From CAYJAY01 sp964370715 (GTDB taxonomy: Bacteria > Bacillota > Clostridia > Oscillospirales > Ruminococcaceae): DNA of 64,000 nucleotides. The DNA is taken from NCBI GenBank assembly GCA_964370715.1, contig CAYJKJ010000010.1, positions 1-64,000 of the forward strand, in the 5' to 3' direction. The position numbers were made by a program, and so were the translations under genes. Shown here one piece after another: positions 7,631 to 16,669 of the stretch. The notes under the pieces were generated by a model, which was not told where the DNA came from, ran no database searches, and was given only the letters and a program-made list of their open reading frames with translations. Within the stretch, counting starts at the first letter, position 1, and each line of letters opens with the position of its first letter.

Positions 7631-8431
7631 TTAAACCGAAAGCATTGTGCCGATTGCCTTTGTTGGGCAACCTGCAACGCATTTCATACAGCCTGTGCAT
7701 TTATCATGATCGATATAAGCAAAGTTATCCTTCATCTCTACAGCGGAAAATTCGCAAATCTTTGCGCATTTTGTGCATCCTATGCAACCGTTTGAACAGG
7801 TTTTTCTGGTCAGAGCGCCTTTGTCGGCGTTTATGCAAAGAACAACCGCAGTGTTTTTAACGGGTCTAACTTCGATAATCTTTTTCGGGCAAACCTTAGC
7901 ACACATACCGCAACCTGTGCAGTTGTCTTTGTCGATAACTGCAACGCCGTTTTCAACGGTTATCGCATTAAATGCGCAGATGGTTTTGCAATCGCCATAG
8001 CCCAGACATCCATAAGGACAAGCCGAGCTTCCTTTATACATCATCGCTGCACCAACGCAGTTTTTAACCCCTGTGTATTCATATTTATCTGTTCGAGCAT
8101 CAAGGCTTCCCCGACAACGAACGACGGCGGATTTTTCTTCAACCCCAACGGGAGGAAGCCCCATTATATCTGCCATAGCGACAGAGACGGCGTTACCGCC
8201 GGGGGTGCAAAGACCAAGTTCCGCAGTTCCGGCAACCACTGCAACGGCATAATCTGTGCAACCGGCATATCCGCAAGCTCCGCAGTTTGCCGAAGGCAGA
8301 ACGCCCGACAAAAGATCGACCCTTTCGTCATTCGGAACGTATAGCAATTTTGCCGCTATAACAAGAACGATAGCCGCTACGATACCAACGCCAAGCAAAA
8401 CAAAAATTGCGCTAAAAATCGGATCATTCAT
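7631..8431 (-). CDS. rnfB: Rnf complex subunit B, multi-cluster ferredoxin
   Basis: 266 residues. One N-terminal membrane helix (about 5-28) is followed by the NCGACGYAGC four-cysteine cluster domain near 49-58. A middle cluster region and repeated CxxCxxCxxxC(P) 4Fe-4S motifs follow, ending in KCTGCMKCVAGCP. RnfB takes electrons from reduced ferredoxin and passes them into the Rnf complex, which pumps Na+ or H+ while reducing NAD+. It is the last gene of the operon, four bases after rnfA. Confidence 0.97.
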   Translation of the reverse strand: MNDPIFSAIFVLLGVGIVAAIVLVIAAKLLYVPNDERVDLLSGVLPSANCGACGYAGCTDYAVAVVAGTAELGLCTPGGNAVSVAMADIMGLPPVGVEEKSAVVRCRGSLDARTDKYEYTGVKNCVGAAMMYKGSSACPYGCLGYGDCKTICAFNAITVENGVAVIDKDNCTGCGMCAKVCPKKIIEVRPVKNTAVVLCINADKGALTRKTCSNGCIGCTKCAKICEFSAVEMKDNFAYIDHDKCTGCMKCVAGCPTKAIGTMLSV

Positions 8432-8434
8432 TCT

Positions 8435-9040
8435 CTACCCTCCAAATATATTTTCTACAACGCCGGAAAACCCCATAAACGTGAGCGATGTTAACGCCGC
8501 CGCAACAAGGGTTATCGGAAGCCCCTCGAAACATTTCGGAGGTTTCGCGCGAGAAAGTGTTTGACGAACTCCGGTGAACAAAACCATAGCGAGCATAAAC
8601 CCGAGCCCTGCTCCGATACCGCTTGTTATCGCCTCAACAAAACCATAGGCGTTTTCGGTCTCAACGTTTAAAAGAGTTACCGCCAAAACGGCGCAGTTTG
8701 TCGTTATCAACGGAAGATATATCCCGAGCGAGCGATAAAGAGGGGGTATGAACTTTTTAAGTATAAGTTCAACCAATTGAACAAGAGATGCTATAACCAA
8801 TATAAACACTATCGTCGACATATATTCAAGCCCAAAAGGAGCGAGCATAAACGAATAAACGGCGAACGTAACGGCGGAAGCTAGCGTCATAACAAATATA
8901 ACCGCTCCGCTCATGCCTATCGAGGAGCTAAAGCTTTTTGAAACTCCAAGGAACGGGCAGATACCGAGAAACTGGATTAAAACATAGTTTTCTGTCAAAA
9001 CCATTGTGAAAAGAATTATCATTAAATCTTGTACGTCCAT
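8435..9040 (-). CDS. rnfA: Rnf complex membrane subunit A
   Basis: 201 residues with six hydrophobic helices, the length and topology of RnfA. The motif QFLGICPFLGVS near residues 23-34 carries the cysteine that helps bind the in-membrane Fe-S cluster with RnfE. Its ATG shares one base with the rnfE stop (TAATG), so translation is coupled. Confidence 0.97.
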   Translation of the reverse strand: MDVQDLMIILFTMVLTENYVLIQFLGICPFLGVSKSFSSSIGMSGAVIFVMTLASAVTFAVYSFMLAPFGLEYMSTIVFILVIASLVQLVELILKKFIPPLYRSLGIYLPLITTNCAVLAVTLLNVETENAYGFVEAITSGIGAGLGFMLAMVLFTGVRQTLSRAKPPKCFEGLPITLVAAALTSLTFMGFSGVVENIFGG

Positions 9041-9717
9041 TATGCCTCACTCCCTTCTTCTGTCGGTCCGCATTTTTTGCAACCACCGCAAGCGCCACAA
9101 CCGGAAGCTTTAAACTTAACCGGCCTGCCTTTAAAGCTTAGGTAGGCTGCTAGTATCGCTATTAAAATACCATAGGTGAAAAATCCGCCCGGTGTCATCG
9201 TCATTATCCCTATTGTATATTCTTGCGGTATGACCCTTAAACCGAACCATGTTCCAGAACCCAGAACCTCTCTTATAGTTCCCATAAGTAGAAGGGTTAA
9301 AGTAAAGCCTATTCCCATACCTATTGCGTCGAGAAAACTATCGAGAACGGTGTTTTTGCTGGCGAACATCTCGGCACGACCTAGGATTATACAGTTAACA
9401 ACGATAAGCGGAAGGAATATTCCAAGCGCACTGTAGAGGTCGGGAAGAAACGCTTCAACTATCATCATTACTAGGGTAACAAACGTTGCTATAACCGTTA
9501 TAAAACAAGGTATTCTGACTTTATCGGGGATAACTTTGCGAAGCGCCGCTATAACAACATTTGAGCCTATCAAAACAAACGTTGCAGCAAGCCCCATTCC
9601 AACCCCACCCATAACGGTGACGGTGACCGCAAGGGTTGGGCAAGTTCCGAGAATTAATTTCAAAACCGGGTTATCTTTAAGAATACCGTTTGAAATTAAA
9701 GAAAACTTATTATTCAT
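9040..9717 (-). CDS. rnfE: Rnf complex membrane subunit E with cysteine-rich tail
   Basis: The start at 9717 (MNNKFS) is chosen because GGAGGGAG precedes it; upstream extension would intrude into rnfG. 225 residues, six membrane helices, with the conserved ILGTCPTLAV near residues 22-31 supplying the cysteine matching RnfA. After the last helix comes a short tail containing CGACGGCKKCG. Cysteine-rich tails are not part of the core RnfE fold. The tail could hold a metal or cluster on the cytoplasmic face; this is inference. Confidence 0.96.
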   Translation of the reverse strand: MNNKFSLISNGILKDNPVLKLILGTCPTLAVTVTVMGGVGMGLAATFVLIGSNVVIAALRKVIPDKVRIPCFITVIATFVTLVMMIVEAFLPDLYSALGIFLPLIVVNCIILGRAEMFASKNTVLDSFLDAIGMGIGFTLTLLLMGTIREVLGSGTWFGLRVIPQEYTIGIMTMTPGGFFTYGILIAILAAYLSFKGRPVKFKASGCGACGGCKKCGPTEEGSEA

Positions 9718-10267
9718 CTTGGTCTCCCTCCTCCGGTGATGCGCTAGACGTTGTGTCAACATCCGCTAGATACGAAACCGCCGACACGATAGCCGTTTGA
9801 AGCGCACGGCTCGAAAGCGTTACCGTTGAGATTAAATCAACATCGGTCGGGCTTTCGGCATTGAGATATTCTTCTATATACTCGGGTTCCGAAACTCGGC
9901 TTCCTATTCCGACCGTTTCGGTTGAGCTATCAACAATTAGCCCCGTCAACTTTCCATCAGGCGAAAGAGCGCAAGTAGCAACGACATCTCCGCCATATCC
10001 TTTAGATGCCGCTACGATAACATATCCTGTGTCGTTGTTGCCCTCATGGATAGAGACGATGTTCGGAAGATCGGTTTCGATCTCGGTGAATTCAGTCGCT
10101 TCGGGCAAAAGCTCGATTCTTTGAGATTGCGCAAGCGCCAAAGCATTAGCTTCGATTATCGGAGCGGTAATTGAATTGGTAAACGCAAGCGCCGCCGAAA
10201 CGACAAGGCAGATCATCCCCAAAACCAAAACGGGAACTACATTTTCTTTAAAGAAATTATTTTTCAT
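9710..10267 (-). CDS. rnfG: Rnf complex subunit G, covalent-FMN subunit
   Basis: 185 residues: one N-terminal membrane helix and an extracytoplasmic FMN-binding domain. The usual flavinylation motif S/T-G-A-T-x-S is replaced by STVTLSS near residues 149-155, keeping the acceptor Thr but not Gly-Ala. The gene overlaps rnfD by four bases and rnfE by eight. The C-terminal tail is acidic. Context makes the assignment certain; whether ApbE still flavinylates it is open. Confidence 0.95.
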   Translation of the reverse strand: MKNNFFKENVVPVLVLGMICLVVSAALAFTNSITAPIIEANALALAQSQRIELLPEATEFTEIETDLPNIVSIHEGNNDTGYVIVAASKGYGGDVVATCALSPDGKLTGLIVDSSTETVGIGSRVSEPEYIEEYLNAESPTDVDLISTVTLSSRALQTAIVSAVSYLADVDTTSSASPEEGDQDE

Positions 10268-11199
10268 TTTTTCTTAACCTCCCCAAACGGTCTTCTCCTT
10301 GTGAGGTTGTTTATATACGGAACAACAAGGTTCATCAAAAGAATTGCAAACGACACACCCTCTGCCATGTTGGAATATGTTCTTATAACCGCCGTTATAA
10401 GCCCACAACCTACTGCGAAGATGACTTTGCCCCAATCGGTGTATGGCGAGGTCACATAGTCGGTAGCCATAAAGAAAGCTCCAAGGAACAAACCACCGCT
10501 TAGAATTGAAAGCAACGGAGAGCTGTTTCCGAACAAAGCCAAAAATACAAACGCCGAGCCTATGTAGACGACGGAGATTGTCGGTTTAATAACTTTAGTA
10601 ATTATTAGATACAAACCGCCGATTAATATTCCAAGCGTACAACCCGCTCCGATAACATCTCCTCTTATTCCGAGGAAAATTTCTAAAATATAATCGGTTC
10701 CCGATATTGCTCCGCCCTTCATCAAACCCAACGGAGTTGAACCCGAAAGAGCGTCGGGAGCGTTTTCGGGGAAACCATAGTTTGTCATTGCGGTTGGAAA
10801 CGATAGCGCCATCGTTACACGACCAACGAGAGCCGGGTTAACAAAGTTGCACCCGAGACCTCCGAAAAGCCCTTTAACGATAACTATCGCAACAAAACTT
10901 CCGACAACAAGCATCCAAATAGGAAGGGTTGAAGGAACGTTGAAAGCGAGAAGTATGCCGGTTACAACGGCGGAAAAATCCGAAACAGAACTTTCTTTTT
11001 TAAGCAGTTTGCAATAAAGATGCTCAAAAACAACACAGGAGATAACCGAAACAGCAATCAAGAGAAGCGCATTCAATCCATACCACGCAACCGAGAAAAG
11101 CGCCGCCGGAACAAGAGCCAACGCAACGTTCATCATTATCTTTTGCGTTGTGTCGGTAGCGCAGATATGCGGTGAAGATACAACGGTTAATTGTTTCAT
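10264..11199 (-). CDS. rnfD: Rnf complex membrane subunit D, covalent-FMN subunit
   Basis: 311 residues with about eight to ten membrane helices. SGSTPLG near residues 158-164 is the standard flavinylation site of RnfD/NqrB proteins, and FVNPALVGR is conserved. It carries electrons across the membrane with RnfG. It overlaps rnfC and rnfG by four bases each (ATGA). Confidence 0.97.
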   Translation of the reverse strand: MKQLTVVSSPHICATDTTQKIMMNVALALVPAALFSVAWYGLNALLLIAVSVISCVVFEHLYCKLLKKESSVSDFSAVVTGILLAFNVPSTLPIWMLVVGSFVAIVIVKGLFGGLGCNFVNPALVGRVTMALSFPTAMTNYGFPENAPDALSGSTPLGLMKGGAISGTDYILEIFLGIRGDVIGAGCTLGILIGGLYLIITKVIKPTISVVYIGSAFVFLALFGNSSPLLSILSGGLFLGAFFMATDYVTSPYTDWGKVIFAVGCGLITAVIRTYSNMAEGVSFAILLMNLVVPYINNLTRRRPFGEVKKK

Positions 11200-12515
11200 T
11201 TTTTCGCTCCTCTCACAAGATTTTTAGACAGTCTCATATTTTGTGTAAGTGGTCGTTTTGCAGGACAGGTGAAGGTGCAACAACCACATTCAATACAGTT
11301 CATAACCGAAAGTTTCTCACATTCGGCGGCATCGTTTCGCCTATAACCCAATTCAATCTCGACCGGCGACAGTTGCATCGGGCATCTGTCTGCGCAACGT
11401 CCACAATGAATACAAGGGGTGTCGGTAACGTGACCCAGTTCGCTTGATGTTAACGCCAACAATGCGTTAGTTGATTTTAAAACAGGAAAATCTGTCGTAT
11501 AAACCGCATTCCCCATCATAGGTCCGCCCAACAGTATTCTCTCGCAACTATCAATATCAACATTGCAATCCTCAAGCACTTTTTCAACCATCGTTCCAAT
11601 AGGAACAAGATAATTTCCGGGAGCGCCTACCGCTCCGCCCGCAACCGTTAAACGTTTGCTGACAAGCGGAATGCCGCTTCTTAGATATTTTGCGATAAAA
11701 GCAACCGTTGTAACGTTAAGCACAATACACCCTGCATCCGACGGCAACCCGCCCATAGGAACGGCTCTGCCCGTCGTTGTCGCTATTAAAACTTTTTCCG
11801 CTCCCTGCGGATAGCTCGATTTAAGCGACATAACATTAACGCTTTTTTCATCTTCAAAAAGTTTTTTAAGATATATAATGGCGTTTGGTTTGTTGCTTTC
11901 GATTCCGATTACAACGTTTTCGATATCAAGATATTTTTTAACCGCCATAATCCCTTCGTATATCTCGTCGCCTTGCTCTATCATTGTTCGATAGTCGCTG
12001 GTTATATATGGTTCGCATTCCGCCCCGTTGATAACTAAATAGTCGGGTTTGGGCTTGTCTTTTGGGGGCGAGAGTTTAACGTGGGTCGGAAAGCCCGCTC
12101 CGCCAAGACCTATAAGACCGCTATTAGAAACAGCTTTCACAAATTCTTCGGCGTTTGTAACGACGGGCGGTTTAATCTCGGGATCGACAGTAAACTTTCC
12201 GTCGCTCTCGATAATTATCGACGGTCGCCTTGAGCCGTCGGGAAACATTACCTCCGATATACCTTTAACCGTTCCGCTGACCGACGAATGTGTCGAAGCA
12301 GAAACAAACCCCGTGGCTTTTGAAATAATGCTACCGACAAAAACATCGTCACCCGCTTTAACAACTATCTCTGCCGGAGCGCCGATATGTTGCGACACGG
12401 GAATCATAACGGTTGGGGGCGCTGTTAGTTTTCTAGTTGCACCCTCTTCGGTGTATTTTCTGTGAGGGGTGTGAACTCCTCGAAGCCTCGGAGCTTTTAA
12501 AAATGAAACTCCCAA
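11196..12515 (-). CDS. rnfC: Rnf complex subunit C, NAD-binding Fe-S subunit, TTG start
   Basis: 439 residues. An N-terminal barrel-sandwich region is followed by GLGGAGFPTHVK near residues 138-149, typical of the NADH/FMN-binding fold. Two C-terminal 4Fe-4S motifs begin CIHCGRCADRCP and CIECGCCTFTCP. RnfC is the site of NAD+ reduction. The start is TTG at 12515 with AAAGGAGG eight bases upstream. It leads the operon; a possible -10 (TATAAT) reads on the minus strand at 12563-12558 but lacks a clear -35. Confidence 0.96.
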   Translation of the reverse strand: MGVSFLKAPRLRGVHTPHRKYTEEGATRKLTAPPTVMIPVSQHIGAPAEIVVKAGDDVFVGSIISKATGFVSASTHSSVSGTVKGISEVMFPDGSRRPSIIIESDGKFTVDPEIKPPVVTNAEEFVKAVSNSGLIGLGGAGFPTHVKLSPPKDKPKPDYLVINGAECEPYITSDYRTMIEQGDEIYEGIMAVKKYLDIENVVIGIESNKPNAIIYLKKLFEDEKSVNVMSLKSSYPQGAEKVLIATTTGRAVPMGGLPSDAGCIVLNVTTVAFIAKYLRSGIPLVSKRLTVAGGAVGAPGNYLVPIGTMVEKVLEDCNVDIDSCERILLGGPMMGNAVYTTDFPVLKSTNALLALTSSELGHVTDTPCIHCGRCADRCPMQLSPVEIELGYRRNDAAECEKLSVMNCIECGCCTFTCPAKRPLTQNMRLSKNLVRGAKK

Positions 12516-12670
12516 ACGTTTGTCCTCCTTTTTTTAAAAAAATAATATAACAATTAAATTATAAACGATATCAGCGTTGTAGAATCTATTAATTAATAAT
12601 CGGGTAAAATCGAAGTCGGAACATCCCCATAATCAAACGATGTCACGTTGTATATGCCTTAACTATTAAC

Positions 12671-13609
12671 TCAAATAACAATAAACTGCCCGATATTTCT
12701 TAATAGCGTATTTTTATAATATCCTCCCGTTACAATTCGAACAATTCGCCCAAATTTCCCTAGATGTTCCATCTCGGCGTAGCGTTTCGCTTTTTTTATA
12801 TCGTCCTCCGTCATAAGATACCCGAAACGTTCGGCGAACTCCCCTGCTTGACGAAACATCGAAAGGTAAACAGCGTTCATGCGCTGTTTGTTTGAAAGTT
12901 TTTGAGCCGATTTAACAAGATCGTTTGCGTTGTATGCTCCAACTTGATTGTTTGAATGTTGGCGATAAAGAATTGTCGGCATATCCAAAAACACAATCTC
13001 ACCAAACTGCGCCGCACAAAGAGCTAGCCACCAATCGTGCATAACTGCTTGTCTTGGTTTTGGAACGCAAAATCTTAATAACGCTCGATTTATCATCATG
13101 GTGCAACCCGTTATGTTGTTTTGGCTAATATAGTGGTTATAGCTTTTGCGTTTCGCCGAAATCTTTTCAAATCGAAACATCGAGGCCGCAATTTCATTCA
13201 AGTTTTCATCGACAACCGAAAGATCCGTATGAACCAAAACGGGGGTTTTGTCGCCAAATTCTTGTTCTGTTTTTTGCATAACTTCAAGCGTTTTTTCAAC
13301 CTTCGTGTCAAGCCAAACATCATCAGCATCGGCGCACATTATATATTCCCCCTGCAGTTGTTCGTTTAACAACGAGAAAAAGTTTCCCATTGCGCTACCG
13401 CTCGGAACATCATTTTCAACCAGCCTTATTCTACTGTCCATTTCGATATAGCGTTTAACTATTTCAAGCGTGTTGTCGCTCGAAACATCATCTCGAACAA
13501 CAACCTCAAAATCCGAAAATGTTTGATTGACAATCGAATTTAACAGCTCATCGATATATTGTCCGTTGTTGAACGTTGCAACAACGATAGAAACCTTTTT
13601 TGATTCCAT
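12671..13609 (-). CDS. Family 2 glycosyltransferase
   Basis: 312 residues. The GT-A fold begins with SIVVATFNNGQYI, followed by VRDDVSSDNT and CADADDVW, where the DAD triplet binds the metal and nucleotide sugar. HDWWLAL near residue 190 is the usual catalytic-region motif of rhamnosyl/polysaccharide GT2 enzymes. No membrane segment is seen. The acceptor and donor are unknown. It lies upstream of the rnf operon on the same strand but is separated by 155 bases, and may be co-transcribed with the thioredoxin-like gene. Confidence 0.9.
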   Translation of the reverse strand: MESKKVSIVVATFNNGQYIDELLNSIVNQTFSDFEVVVRDDVSSDNTLEIVKRYIEMDSRIRLVENDVPSGSAMGNFFSLLNEQLQGEYIMCADADDVWLDTKVEKTLEVMQKTEQEFGDKTPVLVHTDLSVVDENLNEIAASMFRFEKISAKRKSYNHYISQNNITGCTMMINRALLRFCVPKPRQAVMHDWWLALCAAQFGEIVFLDMPTILYRQHSNNQVGAYNANDLVKSAQKLSNKQRMNAVYLSMFRQAGEFAERFGYLMTEDDIKKAKRYAEMEHLGKFGRIVRIVTGGYYKNTLLRNIGQFIVI

Positions 13610-13675
13610 TGTTTAAGTCTTTGACCCTTTCTGCGGTTAGAAACTATATTTGTTTTTGCCTTTGATTTTGGTCGT

Positions 13676-13936
13676 TTATCCCAAGGCTTTTTCAAAAACT
13701 GCTTTAATTTTTTGTTTGTTCGCAACACCCTCATGAACCTTTTCGCCATCAACATAATAGGTCGGAACATAAAAATAATCATAACTATTTGCAACGCTGG
13801 GTTGTTTGTCCTCGTCTATCATCTCAAGCGGAATGTTTGAAAATTCGCCGTTGTCGGAAAACAACTCCTGTTGCCAAGCAAGCGCTCGCTTACAATGCGG
13901 ACAGTTTGCTTTAAAAAAGAGGGTAACTTTTTTCAT
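13676..13936 (-). CDS. Small thioredoxin/glutaredoxin-fold protein with CPHC
   Basis: 86 residues: beta strand VTLFFKA, then NCPHCKRA with redox cysteines at about 12 and 15, and the cis-Pro loop VPTYYVDG. This matches glutaredoxin-like thiol oxidoreductases of anaerobes. It probably reduces disulphides or acts as a redox carrier in the cytoplasm. No signal peptide is visible and no strong ribosome site stands directly before the ATG. Confidence 0.85.
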   Translation of the reverse strand: MKKVTLFFKANCPHCKRALAWQQELFSDNGEFSNIPLEMIDEDKQPSVANSYDYFYVPTYYVDGEKVHEGVANKQKIKAVFEKALG

Positions 13937-14393
13937 AATATTTTAAGTTTATTCCTTTCTGTTTTACTGGGAAACTGCTATTATATCCAAAGTTTTGAAA
14001 TATATATCTTCAATCTTTTAACATAATTTTAACATAAATACTATCACACGATATTAATTATATAATTTTTTTTCAAAAATGTCTATCTAATATGATAAAA
14101 TTTTTATATAGCATTTGCTTTAATTTGGATATTTCGTTAAATTAATGTCACAGTTGTCTGATTTTTGTCTAAAATGCTTTGTTTTTAAAAAGTTTACCAA
14201 AAGTTATTATACTGTTCATTTTCTGTCTTGTGATAAATTTGAAAATTTATTTTAAAAATTCAAACTTTCTATTTGATAATAACTATAAATAGTGGTATTA
14301 TTTATATAATCTCCACCTTACGGTGGAACTCTTGGAAATAATCCTGCGGATTATTACTAATTAGATTTAAAAAAAAATATATATAGGGGGGTA
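13937..14393. other. AT-rich non-coding gap before the glycan cluster
   Basis: About 450 very AT-rich bases between divergent genes. No reading frame is supported. The right end holds the hairpin pair described at 14308-14357. Promoters for both flanking units must lie here but none stands out from the AT-rich background. Confidence 0.6.
14308..14357 (+). repeat. Degenerate copy of a hairpin repeat family
   Basis: Two stem-loops in tandem, TCCACC/GGTGGA and AATAATCC/GGATTATT. The order AATCTCC-hairpin-TTGGAAATA matches the start of the repeat at 45622-45718. It sits just before the first gene of the glycan cluster. Confidence 0.5.
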
Positions 14394-15581
14394 TTGTTGT
14401 TGAAAACTTCATTTAATGTTGCGGTTATGACAGGAACAAGGGCGGAATATGGGCTTTTGCGTCCGGTTATTCGAGAGATTGAAAGCAAGAAAAATATTAA
14501 TCTTAAACTTTTGGTAACGGGTTCCCATCTTGTTCATTCCCTGGGCTACACAATTTCGGAAATTAAGGCCGACAAAACACCGATTGATTTTATCTGCGAC
14601 ATACTAAAAGATGATGAAACGACCGACAAATCCGTAGCTCTTGCTGCGGCTGTCGAGGGCTTTTCCGCCTATTTCAAAAACCACCGTTGCGATGCGCTCG
14701 TTATTCTAGGCGACCGATACGAAGCTTTTGCGGCTACCGTTGCGGCGGCATCGAGTTCTATCCCTGTTGCGCATATAAGCGGCGGCGATGTCACCGAAGG
14801 CGCAACCGATGAATTCTATCGCCACTGCATAACCAAGATGAGTTGTCTGCATTTCCCCTCGACCGAGGTCTATCGCAAACGAGTTATCCAACTTGGCGAA
14901 AATCCAAAAACCGTGTTTAACGTTGGCTCTCTCGGGGCGGAAAACATCAAAAATATGCCAAAACTTTCGGCAAGAGAGATCTCCCAAAGCATAGGATATG
15001 ATTGCACAAAGCCGTTTTTGCTCGCAACCTACCACCCCGAAACCCTCTCTGACACAGATGTATTAACCCCGCTTGAGCAACTGCTCGAAGCTATCGAACA
15101 AACAGGCGTTTCGGTTCTTTTCACCAAAGCCAACGCCGATGAAGGCGGAGATTTGATAAACAAGCGAATAGCGGAATTTTGCGAACAAAACGAAAAATGT
15201 TTGCTCGTTTCAAGCCTTGGGGCGCTTCGCTATCTTTCCGCTATGAAAGCGTGTTCGGCGGTAATCGGCAACAGCTCGTCCGCTATCGTTGAAGCCCCAA
15301 CCCTTAAAAAGCCGGCTATAAATATAGGGGATCGCCAAAAAGGTCGAATTGTCGGAATTAACAACATCGACTGCAAAGCGGAAAACGAGGACATTATAAA
15401 CGCTATTCAAAAAGCGATGTCGCAAGAGTTTAACAACTCCCTTAAAAATATGCAAAGCCCATATGACATAAGCCAAAACGCAAGCGAAGTTATTGTGGAA
15501 AAACTTTTGTCGTTTCTAGAACAAGACAAGATGCACGTTAAAAAATCATTCTATGATGTTGATTTTAATGTTGAGAATTAA
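14394..15581 (+). CDS. UDP-N-acetylglucosamine 2-epimerase, hydrolysing type (NeuC/LegG-like)
   Basis: About 395 residues. MTGTRAEYGLLRPV at the N terminus, VILGDRYEAFA, HISGGDVTEGATDE, TYHPET and the late IGNSSSAIVEAP are signatures of the hydrolysing 2-epimerases. These make ManNAc-type sugars from UDP-HexNAc for nonulosonic acids. Three TTG codons in a row (14394, 14397, 14400) can start it; the G-rich AGGGGGG box fits the last best. It is the first gene of the surface-glycan cluster. NeuC and LegG differ in substrate and cannot be told apart here. Confidence 0.9.
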   Translation: MLLKTSFNVAVMTGTRAEYGLLRPVIREIESKKNINLKLLVTGSHLVHSLGYTISEIKADKTPIDFICDILKDDETTDKSVALAAAVEGFSAYFKNHRCDALVILGDRYEAFAATVAAASSSIPVAHISGGDVTEGATDEFYRHCITKMSCLHFPSTEVYRKRVIQLGENPKTVFNVGSLGAENIKNMPKLSAREISQSIGYDCTKPFLLATYHPETLSDTDVLTPLEQLLEAIEQTGVSVLFTKANADEGGDLINKRIAEFCEQNEKCLLVSSLGALRYLSAMKACSAVIGNSSSAIVEAPTLKKPAINIGDRQKGRIVGINNIDCKAENEDIINAIQKAMSQEFNNSLKNMQSPYDISQNASEVIVEKLLSFLEQDKMHVKKSFYDVDFNVEN

Positions 15582-15650
15582 TTGTTTTAGCACTTTAGAT
15601 TTTGTGTCAATTTTAGAAAAAATCAAAACAAAAAAGGAACTACTTAAGAT

Positions 15651-16637
15651 ATGAAAATTTTAGTTGTCGGTCTAGGCTCGATGGGCAAACGCCGAATTCG
15701 TTTGGTTAAACAGTTTTTCGAGGGTGTCGAGATAGTTGGTGTCGATTTAAACCAACAGCGAAGACAACAAGCAAGCGAACTTTTTTCGATAGTTTGCTAT
15801 GATGATATCAAAACCGCCGTCGTTGAATTTTCGCCGACCGCCGCCCTTGTTTGCACAGCGCCGATAGCACACAGCGAAATTATCAAAACGCTTTTGGCGT
15901 TTGACCTCAACGTCTTCACCGAGATTAATCTTGTTAGCGACGGTTATGAAGCAAACATCGAAACCGCAAAACAAAAGGACAAGCTTCTTTTTCTATCCTC
16001 TACCCAGATGTATCGAAAAGAGCTTGAATATATAACCGGCGCCGTTAAACAACACGACAGAAAACTAAACTATCGCTACCACGTTGGGCAGTATCTCCCC
16101 GATTGGCATCCTTGGGAAAGCTACAAAGATTTTTTTGTTGGCGACAAAAGAACCAATGGTTGCCGAGAAATTTTTGCGATTGAGCTGCCCTGGATAGTTG
16201 ATGCGTTTGGCGAAGTTTTGTCCCAAACGACCACCAGCTGCAAACTAACCAACCTCGAAATAGATTATCCCGACTACTATGCAGTTACGTTGCACCACAA
16301 AAACGGAACGATAGGTCAACTGACGTTTGATATCGTTTCGAGAAAAGCCGTTCGAGAGCTTGAGATTATGTCGGAACAGCTTTATATGCGTTGGAACGGA
16401 ACGCCAAATTCGCTTTTTGAGCTTTCGCTTGAAACAAAAGAACTTGTTAACATCTCTTGCTACGACGATGTTTGTCAAGACAAAAGATATTCCGACAACA
16501 TCGTTGAAAATGCCTATGTCGATGAACTATCGGAATTTTTCGATGCGCTAGGTAAAAAAGCAACGCCACGATATAGCTTTGAAAAAGACAAGAAAGTTCT
16601 TGAGCTTATCGATGCTATCGAAGGAATAGTAAGTTAA
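15651..16637 (+). CDS. Gfo/Idh/MocA-family oxidoreductase (first copy)
   Basis: 328 residues. The N-terminal Rossmann motif GLGSMGKRR binds NAD(P). The usual EKP dinucleotide-fold motif is replaced by TEINL near residue 90, which may change catalysis. The C-terminal alpha/beta domain contains QYLPDWHPW. Such enzymes oxidise or reduce sugar nucleotides or related sugars. The position between epimerase and cytidylyltransferase genes points to sugar tailoring. The spacing of about 70 bases suggests one operon. Confidence 0.85.
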   Translation: MKILVVGLGSMGKRRIRLVKQFFEGVEIVGVDLNQQRRQQASELFSIVCYDDIKTAVVEFSPTAALVCTAPIAHSEIIKTLLAFDLNVFTEINLVSDGYEANIETAKQKDKLLFLSSTQMYRKELEYITGAVKQHDRKLNYRYHVGQYLPDWHPWESYKDFFVGDKRTNGCREIFAIELPWIVDAFGEVLSQTTTSCKLTNLEIDYPDYYAVTLHHKNGTIGQLTFDIVSRKAVRELEIMSEQLYMRWNGTPNSLFELSLETKELVNISCYDDVCQDKRYSDNIVENAYVDELSEFFDALGKKATPRYSFEKDKKVLELIDAIEGIVS

Positions 16638-16669
16638 AAAAATTAAATAAGAAAGTAGTTGTTAAAGAT

